DNA of 30,244 bases from JAJFFW01 sp963922595 (GTDB lineage Bacteria > Pseudomonadota > Alphaproteobacteria > Caulobacterales > Parvularculaceae). The notes beneath the pieces are model-generated. The model was given only the letters and a program-made list of their open reading frames with translations. It had not been told where the DNA came from and did not search any database. The stretch lies in NCBI GenBank assembly GCA_963922595.1, contig CAWUIM010000038.1, positions 1 to 30,244 of the forward strand. The letters run 5' to 3'. Shown here one piece after another: positions 15,705 to 22,090 of this stretch; the first letter of the stretch is position 1; every line of letters begins with the position of its first letter. A program made the position numbers and the translations under genes.

Positions 15705-17237
15705 TCAAAAAATTCCTTTCGCCTCATTCTCAACGAGATACCCCGCCGGCGCCACGGGGTTCAGCGCCAATACCTGCGCAGGCGTCAAATCTGGCAATTG
15801 CTGCACCAGATCGAGGAAGCGCTCCGATTCCGCCTTGTTAAGAATATCATCCGTAAGCGTCTTAAATTTTTGAATGTACTCCGCACGGGCGAAAGGTCGC
15901 GCACCGAACGGATGCGCATTGGCGATGCCAAGCTCGTCTTCGATCACCGAGCCGTCTTCCATGGTGATGACGACGCGCGCGCCGAAGGCCTTTTCGTTCG
16001 GGTCCGGCGAATGGTAGCGGCGCGTCCATTCCGGGTCTTCAATGGTTGAAATCTTGTGCCAGAGACGCACGGTATCCTCGCGCTTGGCGCGTTCGGGCGC
16101 ATATGATCTGACGTGATGCCATTCGCCATCCTGAAGGGCGACCGCGAAAATATACATAATCGAATGATCGAGCGTTTCGCGCGACGCGTTCGGGTCCATC
16201 TTTTGCGGATCGCCCGAGCCGGTGCCGATCACATAATGGGTATGATGAGACGTATGCAGAACAATAGATTTGACCTTGTCGAAATCCTTGATCTCTTTGC
16301 CCATGCGGAATGCGAGATCGATCAGCGCCTGGCTCTGATACTCCGCTGAGTGCTCCTTGGTGTAGGTTTCAAGGATCGCGCGTTTCGCTTCGCCCTTGCC
16401 TGGCAGCGGCACATGATACGTCGGCTCGTAAGGGCTCTTGCCCTGATCGCGCGCGGTGCGTCCGTTCAGGATGAAGGAAATAACCGAATCTTCGCCCTCA
16501 TAGATCGGGCTCGGCGCGCCCTCGCCGCGCATGCAGCGGTCCACCGCTTCGATGGCAAGTTTGCCCGCATAGGCCGGCGCAAACGCCTTCCAGGTGGAAA
16601 TCTCGCCCTTGCGCGATTGCCGCGTCGTGACTGTCGTATGCAGTCCCTGTTGCACGGATTGATAAATAATATCCGTCGGCAGACCAAGAAGCGTTCCCAC
16701 AGCCGCGGAAGCGGACGGACCAATATGGGCGATGTGATCAATCTTGTGTTCGTGCAGGCAAATCGCCTTCACTAGATTGACCTGGATCTCATAGCCCGTG
16801 GCGATGCCGCGGATGAGATCGCGCCCGTTCTTACCGCATTGTTGCGCAACGGCGAGCACCGGCGGGATGTTGTCGCCAGGGTGAGAGTAATCGGCCGCCA
16901 GAAACGTGTCATGGAAGTCGAGCTCGCGAACGGCCGTGCCGTTGGCCCACGCGGCCCACTCGGCGCAAACTGTGTGGTCGGCGGGCGCGCCGAAAAGCGT
17001 CGCCCCGCCGGCGCGTTGATGCGCATTCGCCATCGCCCGCGCGGACTTGATCGGCCCGCGGTTCAAAGAAGCGATCCCCACAGACGCATTGTCAATGATC
17101 CGGTTGATGATCATATCGGTCGTGTCCGCGTCGACATCGACCGGATCGGCGGCGACCTCGGCGATTTTCCAGGCGAGCTGATCTTCGCGCTTGAGCTCGT
17201 CTTTGGAGGGATGCGCGCGGACGTCATGGGTGATCAT
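15705..17237 (-). CDS. prpD: 2-Methylcitrate dehydratase (MmgE/PrpD family)
   Basis: A 510-residue MmgE/PrpD-family protein that dehydrates 2-methylcitrate to 2-methyl-cis-aconitate. The conserved active-site region RELDFHDTFLAADYSHPGDN lies at about residues 104-123, followed by IQVNLVKAI with KIDHIAHIGPSASAAVGTLLGL, then an S-R-K-G-E-I/WKAFAPAYAG segment near 220. The C-terminal ARVVITMEDGSVIEDELG is also typical. The length is slightly above that of E. coli PrpD. AGGAG precedes the ATG. It is the first gene of the minus-strand cluster that includes prpB and prpC, with about 140 bases upstream where the operon promoter should lie. No prpR-type activator gene is adjacent. Confidence 0.93.
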   Translation of the reverse strand: MITHDVRAHPSKDELKREDQLAWKIAEVAADPVDVDADTTDMIINRIIDNASVGIASLNRGPIKSARAMANAHQRAGGATLFGAPADHTVCAEWAAWANGTAVRELDFHDTFLAADYSHPGDNIPPVLAVAQQCGKNGRDLIRGIATGYEIQVNLVKAICLHEHKIDHIAHIGPSASAAVGTLLGLPTDIIYQSVQQGLHTTVTTRQSRKGEISTWKAFAPAYAGKLAIEAVDRCMRGEGAPSPIYEGEDSVISFILNGRTARDQGKSPYEPTYHVPLPGKGEAKRAILETYTKEHSAEYQSQALIDLAFRMGKEIKDFDKVKSIVLHTSHHTHYVIGTGSGDPQKMDPNASRETLDHSIMYIFAVALQDGEWHHVRSYAPERAKREDTVRLWHKISTIEDPEWTRRYHSPDPNEKAFGARVVITMEDGSVIEDELGIANAHPFGARPFARAEYIQKFKTLTDDILNKAESERFLDLVQQLPDLTPAQVLALNPVAPAGYLVENEAKGIF

Positions 17238-17376
17238 GGGAACAATTCTCCTTTGGCGAAGGCGCTCAGACGCGCCGCCCTATCTTGATTGCGCCCTGTC
17301 TGCCGCGACTGCGACACGCTGTCAAAGTGAGCGCCGCCGCCGGTGCAAGCGGCAAATCGCCTCCGGAAAAATAACC

Positions 17377-18135
17377 TCAGAAAAACAAGAGCTTGACCGC
17401 CATTGCGCCGATCACGAGGAAGAGAACGCGCTTGATGAACGGCGCGCCTTTCACGATCGTCGCGCGCGCGCCGAAAAAGCCCCCTATGGCGTTGCCGAGC
17501 GCCAGCGCCAGGCCGGCGCGCCACATCACCCCGACGCTCGACGCGAACACGAAGAGCGCCACGCAGGAGAACATGAGCGCGATAAAAACCTTGTGCATAT
17601 TCACCCGCACGAGATCGAGACCCATCACGCGATAAAGGATCGGCATGAGCAGGAAACCAACGGCCACCTGAATAAAGCCGCCCCAAAAGCCCGCGCCCAC
17701 CATCAACGCGTGGCCGAGCGCCACATTGCGTGGGCGTCCGTCGCCCTCGCCCGCCTCGATCTTGTCGGCGCCCGTCGCCATGATAATCATGACGCCGATC
17801 ATGATCAGCGCGAGCGCGCGATTGAACCAAACGCCCTCCAGCGTTACGCCCACCTTCGCGCCAAAGTATGCGCCGACGCACGCCGCCGCGGCCAGGCTCG
17901 CGCTGAGGCGAAAATCGGAAAAGCCTTCGCGGAAGAATGACCCCACCGCCGCGATATTCTGCGCAATAATCGCAATGCGGTTGGTGCCGTTGGCTACCGG
18001 GCCCGGTAGGCCCAGAAAAATCATGATCGGCACCGTCAACAAGGAGCCGCCGCCTGCGATCACATTGACCCAGCCGGACGCCGCCCCGGCGAGGGCGAGC
18101 ATCGCGTAATGCCAGGGCTCGAGCGTGAGGTTCAT
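17377..18135 (-). CDS. TauE/SafE-family permease
   Basis: A 252-residue inner-membrane protein with about eight hydrophobic helices in two similar halves. The first half carries the family motif NVIAGGGSLLTVPIMIFLGLPGPVANGTNR at about residues 24-53. The second half has GAGFWGGFIQVAVGFLLMPILY. TauE/SafE proteins are thought to export sulphite, sulphoacetate or other small organic anions. Substrate cannot be told here. An AAGG lies upstream of the ATG. It is preceded by the hydroxylase gene (50 bases) and followed by the prp operon after about 140 bases. Confidence 0.93.
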   Translation of the reverse strand: MNLTLEPWHYAMLALAGAASGWVNVIAGGGSLLTVPIMIFLGLPGPVANGTNRIAIIAQNIAAVGSFFREGFSDFRLSASLAAAACVGAYFGAKVGVTLEGVWFNRALALIMIGVMIIMATGADKIEAGEGDGRPRNVALGHALMVGAGFWGGFIQVAVGFLLMPILYRVMGLDLVRVNMHKVFIALMFSCVALFVFASSVGVMWRAGLALALGNAIGGFFGARATIVKGAPFIKRVLFLVIGAMAVKLLFF

Positions 18136-18185
18136 TCAGTGCGCCTTTTAGATCGGGGCGCTTGTAAGCGGATTGCGCCACGCTG

Positions 18186-19130
18186 TCAGGCCCTCGCCGG
18201 CAGAGGAGAAACCAGCGGGCGCTGCGTCACCTCGTCGAACCGGTCCAGATAGTGGGCGTGTTCGGTGCCCATGACGCGATCCCAAAAGGTGAAATAAAAG
18301 CCGAAATTTCCGGTTCCCTTTTCGTGATGCATGTCGTGATGGGTGACCGTCGTAAAAAAGCCGAGCACGGGATGGCGCGCCCATCCGCGGGGGAACAATT
18401 CATAGCCGCAATGGGCGATCGCGTTCCGGAAAATCTGGATCAGCATCGCGGAGACGAACGCCACATGATGCATCGGCACCAGCGTGTAGAAGATCGGCAC
18501 GAAGAGATAGACGAGCACCGCTTCCGGCGGCGCAAAAGAATAGGCGGTGAACGGCGTCGTTTTGTGGGACTGGTGATGCGTCAGGTGGAAGAAGCGGTAG
18601 AACTTCGGATGGTGCATGAAACGATGCGTCCAGTAGAAATAGGTGTCGAGCCCGAAGGTCCACAACGCCACCGAGAAAATGAGGTAAGGCCACCCATAGG
18701 TCTCCACATCGATGTAAATCTGGAAAACCGACCGGCCGAAAATCGTCTCCAGCGTGTAATTGGTGATGCTGTAGGCGATGGTGAAAACGAAAATCGTGAC
18801 GATGGAATTGCGAATTTCGCGCATGATCTGCTTGTTGCGCAGCACCGTCGGCAGCGCCGGCCGGATGCGGCGGTTCGCCAGAAGCCCGCTGAGCAGGAGC
18901 CACACGACGAAGAACGTGCCGCCCGCGCCCATGAGATAGCGCCCGCCCTCGACCCGGAAGCCGTGGGGCAGATTGTCGATAATTTCGAGGCTGACGCCGA
19001 TGAGATAGTCCATGATCGTCTCCGCATTTGCTACGAGACCAGCAAACGCGATCAAGGCCGCCAAAGCTCCGCAAAGCCTGAAAACATTGGTCATTTTCAC
19101 AATTGCAAAGGCTTTTTCAGTTTTGATCAT
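18186..19130 (-). CDS. Fatty acid hydroxylase / sterol desaturase superfamily protein
   Basis: A 314-residue integral membrane di-iron enzyme. Several hydrophobic segments (about residues 20-35, 66-84, 108-125, 148-165, 205-235) frame the histidine boxes. HRFMH is at 169-173, HLTHH at 182-186, a further His at 240, and HHDMHH at 264-269, the eight-His arrangement that binds the iron pair. The family inserts hydroxyls or double bonds in lipids, sterols or carotenoids. The substrate is unknown. The start is uncertain; ATG at 19130 overlaps the end of the AraC gene by 14 bases and has no clear ribosome site, which suggests translational coupling. An ATG at 19094 is an alternative. Confidence 0.9.
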   Translation of the reverse strand: MIKTEKAFAIVKMTNVFRLCGALAALIAFAGLVANAETIMDYLIGVSLEIIDNLPHGFRVEGGRYLMGAGGTFFVVWLLLSGLLANRRIRPALPTVLRNKQIMREIRNSIVTIFVFTIAYSITNYTLETIFGRSVFQIYIDVETYGWPYLIFSVALWTFGLDTYFYWTHRFMHHPKFYRFFHLTHHQSHKTTPFTAYSFAPPEAVLVYLFVPIFYTLVPMHHVAFVSAMLIQIFRNAIAHCGYELFPRGWARHPVLGFFTTVTHHDMHHEKGTGNFGFYFTFWDRVMGTEHAHYLDRFDEVTQRPLVSPLPARA

Positions 19131-20178
19131 GGTTCGCCAGCGCTTTTTTGCGGAATTCGGTCGGGGTTTCGCCGAGGCTCGCCTTGAACGCCCGATTAAA
19201 AGTGGCGAGCGAGGCGAATCCGGCGTCCATGGCGATCGTCAAAACCGGCAGGCGCCCCTTTTCCGGATCGGCGAGCGCCGCTTTGGCCGCTCCGATGCGG
19301 TAGTGATTCAAAAAGCCGGAGAAATTGCGAAAGCCCATGGAGCGGTTGATCAACGCGCGCAGCTGGTGCTCGGGCAGCCCCACTCGTTCTGCGAGCACGC
19401 CGATGGTGAGGCCCTGCTCGATAAAGGCGCGCTCCTCTTCCATGACAGCGATCAGCCGCGCATGGACGGCGGCGTCGCGCGGCTCGATCTCGGGCGCTTT
19501 CGGGCGCGGCGGCTCAGCCGGCTGAAACGTGACCGCCTCTGGATAAAGCCGCGCCAGCCACAAGAGCGCCCAGATCGTGAGCGGCAGCACGGCGAACGCC
19601 GTAATCCTCAGGGAAATATCGGGATCGCCGCCGGTCTCGACCGCCACTTTTTCCGCGAGCGTCGACGCCGCGGCCGTCACCGCAATCGCCACCGCGAAAA
19701 AAACGCGCGCGCGCCGGCGCGCCTCCACGAGATCCTGCTTCATCCCGGACAGCGCCGTATAAATAAGGTGCGCCATCATCGCGAGCGCCGCGCCGACCAA
19801 AGCGAGGTTCATCCATTCATAGTTCGGAACGTCAAAGCCCATATAATTGAGTCGGTTCGGGACGCGGATCGTTAGAAACGCCGCCAGGATGATCCATTCG
19901 CGCCGGTTAAGCCGAAAATCATCGTCAAAGAGCGCGCGCCCGAACCACCAGATGAAAAAGATCGACATCATGTCGATGAGCCGAAGCGGAACCGCAATCG
20001 GGCCTGAAATCCGGAAATTCTCCGGACCGGTAGTGATGAACAGACAGATCAGCGACACCGCGACGAGCAAACCGAAGCGGAAGGCGCGGATATGCAACCC
20101 GTCGCGTATGACCAGCGCGCAAACGCCAAGGAGAGCGCCGACGGAGGCGAATCTGAAAAAGAGTTCAGCGAACAACAT
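19117..20178 (-). CDS. AraC-family regulator with N-terminal membrane domain
   Basis: A 353-residue protein from the chosen ATG at 20178; longer readings from 20211 (ATG) or 20244 (TTG) are possible, and none has a clear ribosome site. The first 220 or so residues hold about seven hydrophobic helices (LFAELFFRFASVGALLGVCALV, FGLLVAVSLICLFI, MMSIFFIWWFG, MNLALVGAALAMMAHLI, and others). The C-terminal 100 residues form an AraC DNA-binding domain with two helix-turn-helix units (LTIGVLAERVGLPEHQLRALINR, then VLTIAMDAGFASLATFNRAFK) and the closing G-ETPTEFR. Membrane-bound AraC proteins probably sense a lipid or envelope signal. It overlaps the hydroxylase gene, which is a likely target. Confidence 0.9.
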   Translation of the reverse strand: MLFAELFFRFASVGALLGVCALVIRDGLHIRAFRFGLLVAVSLICLFITTGPENFRISGPIAVPLRLIDMMSIFFIWWFGRALFDDDFRLNRREWIILAAFLTIRVPNRLNYMGFDVPNYEWMNLALVGAALAMMAHLIYTALSGMKQDLVEARRRARVFFAVAIAVTAAASTLAEKVAVETGGDPDISLRITAFAVLPLTIWALLWLARLYPEAVTFQPAEPPRPKAPEIEPRDAAVHARLIAVMEEERAFIEQGLTIGVLAERVGLPEHQLRALINRSMGFRNFSGFLNHYRIGAAKAALADPEKGRLPVLTIAMDAGFASLATFNRAFKASLGETPTEFRKKALANHDQN

Positions 20179-20273
20179 GAAAGGCGGCGACCGGTCCCTT
20201 CTCCCGGGCATAAAACTGTGACGGGTTCCCCCTTCGCCCGTCAATGGCCGTTCACCGCTTTATCGACGAAGCG

Positions 20274-21152
20274 TTAGCTGTCGCCGTTGATCTTGTCCTG
20301 CGTGCGTGTCTGGAAATCCTCAGCGCTATGGCGTTCCAGAAGCTGCTCGTGCGGCTCGCCCCAGGCGCGATTGACCATGCGCCCGCGCTGAACCGCCGGC
20401 CGCGCCGACAATTCTTCCGCCCACCGAAGGACGTTTTTATAGGACTTCACGTCAAGAAATTCCGCCGCGTCGTACAACACGCCTTTGACGAGGCCGCCAT
20501 ACCACGGATAGATCGCCATATCCGCGATCGTGTATTCGTCGCCCACCATGTAACGATTGTCGGCCAGATGCCGGTCCAGAACATCTAGCTGGCGTTTGAC
20601 CTCCATGGCGTAACGGTTGATCGGATACTCAATTTTTTCCGGCGCATACGCATAAAAATGACCAAAACCGCCGCCGAGGAACGGCGCCGATCCCATTTGC
20701 CAGAAGAGCCAGTTATAAGTCTCCGTGCGCTTGGCGGCGTCGCTGGGTAAAAACGCGCCGAACTTTTCGGCCAGGTAAACGAGAATCGCGCCGGACTCAA
20801 AAACGCGCGTCGGCGTCGGGGTCCCGCGATCAAGAAGCGCCGGAATTTTGGAGTTCGGATTGATATCGACGAAACCGGATGAAAATTGATCGCCCTCCTG
20901 GATATTAATAATCCAGGCGTCATAGTCCGCACCCGCATGACCGGCTTCCAGCAATTCCTCCAGCATGACCGTCACCTTGACGCCGTTGGGCGTCGCCAGC
21001 GAATAGAGCTGCAACACATGCTCGCCCACGGGCAGGTCTTTTTCATGCGTGGCGCCGGCGATCGGCCGGTTGATGCTGGCGAACCTGCCGCCGCTTTCCT
21101 GATCCCATTCCCATACCGGCGGCGGGGTGTAGGCTGATAATTCCTGCGCCAT
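20274..21152 (-). CDS. yghU: YghU-type glutathione S-transferase / disulphide-bond oxidoreductase
   Basis: A 292-residue glutathione-binding enzyme, close to the length of E. coli YghU (288). The N-terminal extension (YTPPPVWEW, then GGRFASINRPIAGATHEKDLPVGEHVLQLYSLATPNGVKV) is diagnostic for this subgroup. The thioredoxin-like domain carries IPALLD and the FESGAILVYLAEKFG helix that binds the gamma-glutamyl part. The C-terminal helical domain includes NRYMVGDEYTIADMAIYPW, the GST N-capping/hydrophobic-staple motif. These enzymes reduce organic hydroperoxides and disulphides with two glutathiones. AGGAG lies 9 bases before the ATG. It appears to be a monocistronic gene. Confidence 0.94.
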   Translation of the reverse strand: MAQELSAYTPPPVWEWDQESGGRFASINRPIAGATHEKDLPVGEHVLQLYSLATPNGVKVTVMLEELLEAGHAGADYDAWIINIQEGDQFSSGFVDINPNSKIPALLDRGTPTPTRVFESGAILVYLAEKFGAFLPSDAAKRTETYNWLFWQMGSAPFLGGGFGHFYAYAPEKIEYPINRYAMEVKRQLDVLDRHLADNRYMVGDEYTIADMAIYPWYGGLVKGVLYDAAEFLDVKSYKNVLRWAEELSARPAVQRGRMVNRAWGEPHEQLLERHSAEDFQTRTQDKINGDS

Positions 21153-21261
21153 GGCTCATCTCTCCTGTTGCGGGCTTTCTTGAGCCCTATTTAGACCGAT
21201 GCGCTTTCGGCGCAACGGGCGCGCCTCACACGGATGCGTGAGGGGCAAGCTTCTTTGTCTC

Positions 21262-21468
21262 CGCGGGACGCGCGTCCCGCGAGAGGGTTCATTTCGTCAT
21301 AGAGAGGCCTGCGCGAGACGCGGGAACTTCTCTTGGTCGTCAGGTGGCGATGCGCCTTCCGCGCCTCGCGCAGCCGGCAGGGCTGCGTAACCCGCGACCC
21401 GCCCGTAAGCGGGACGCCTTTCGCCCTCCTTCGCGCGGTCGGTCTCATGGCGGACCGCTTCGGTCCGC
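21262..21468. repeat. Cluster of GC-rich stem-loops
   Basis: Four hairpins lie in about 210 bases. They are a perfect 20-base palindrome at 21262-21281 (half-site CGCGGGACGC); a 7-bp stem CGCAGCC/GGCTGCG at 21369-21387; a 4-bp stem CCCG/CGGG with loop TAAG at 21402-21413; and a perfect 7-bp stem GCGGACC/GGTCCGC with loop GCTTC at 21450-21468. Such density suggests a structured RNA or a cluster of repetitive extragenic palindromes. It does not match RNase P RNA, tmRNA, 6S or SRP RNA motifs that I know. Confidence 0.45.
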
Positions 21469-21873
21469 TGCGAGCCGGGGCCTTATCGCACACGCCTGCC
21501 AGGGCCTGCGCGGCGGAGGGCGCGCTTTCCGAGCCAGTCTCCGTAATCGAGGGAAACTGACGCGCGGCTGAAATCCTGACGAACCTCAGCCGCCGCAAAG
21601 GCGCGGGCCTACACGGGGCCAGTTGCTCTCGAAAGAAAACACCCGCCTGCCGGCCTCCGCGCCGCCGTCAAACGGTCGACAACGCTCTCAGCGCGCGAAG
21701 GATGGTCAGTATACGGGGGCCGCAAAGGGGGGAAGATAAGTTTCCCACAAATTGTCCAGTATCTCATCGAAACCCGCGCGGGACGGGGGTTTCAGGATGT
21801 CGGAGTTTCGGGAAAAACGGTTGAGCGGGAAATTTTTTTATCCACCTGCGGATGAAATGTCTCGATACGCCGT

Positions 21874-21948
21874 CGTAGGGCGGGGTTCACCCCGCCGGCA
21901 TCGTGCCCGCCGCAAACTCCGAAACGGCGGGTTAAAACCCGCCCTACG
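21874..21948. repeat. 75-bp inverted-repeat element (REP/MITE-like)
   Basis: The two ends are 24-base arms (21874-21897 and 21925-21948) that are reverse complements of each other with 3 mismatches, both carrying CGTAGGGCGGG at the outer side. Each arm is itself a near-palindrome (GGCGGG..CCCGCC), so the element can fold either as one long hairpin or as two small ones. It carries no coding sequence. This is the look of a dispersed palindromic repeat; copy number cannot be judged from one window. Confidence 0.6.
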
Positions 21949-21981
21949 AGCGATCTCAAGTTTCAACGCGCCGCCCTGGTT

Positions 21982-21997
21982 CCTGACTTTCGTCAGG
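21982..21997. repeat. Short palindrome, interspersed-repeat type
   Basis: CCTGAC, loop TTTC, GTCAGG forms a perfect 6-bp hairpin, flanked by GATGACGAGG. On the minus strand it reads as GTCATCCTGACGAAAGTCAGGA, a variant of the GTCATTCC-palindrome repeat that is scattered in many proteobacterial genomes. It lies between the 75-bp element and the end of valS. Confidence 0.45.
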
Positions 21998-22090
21998 ATG
22001 ACGAGGGATGGGCGGCGCCAGGCTATGACGGCGCAGGACGCACAATCGAGACACCCAAAGGATTGCGGCGCGTCCCGCCGCCTCTTCCCG

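Larger units (their letters stand above)
21153..22090. other. Gene-free region with many hairpins and repeats
   Basis: I find no convincing protein gene in these 938 bases. A minus-strand open frame at 21191-21598 is Arg/Ser/Pro-rich with no ribosome site and no family features, so I read it as a by-product of the GC-rich hairpins. The left part (21260-21470) has at least four stem-loops, listed separately. The centre (about 21600-21870) is plain, with two A+T-richer patches. A 75-bp inverted-repeat element is at 21874-21948 and a small palindrome at 21982-21997. A GCGGCG/CGCCGC hairpin at 22065-22081, just after valS, lacks a T run and is at best a weak terminator. Confidence 0.6.

Noticed and set aside
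11134..17237. Antibiotic biosynthesis cluster suggested by the ABM-domain gene
   Set aside because: The ABM name is historical; single ABM proteins are common, and the surrounding genes are prpB, prpC and prpD. No polyketide or peptide synthetase genes are present.
17191..17940. 249-residue plus-strand open frame across the prpD/TauE junction
   Set aside because: It is antisense to the TauE/SafE permease, is extremely rich in His, Arg and Glu, and spans a real intergenic region.
21191..21598. 135-residue minus-strand open frame in the hairpin region
   Set aside because: It is Arg/Ser/Pro-rich, has no ribosome site and no family features, and its sequence follows the GC-rich stem-loops. I treat it as a by-product of a non-coding region.
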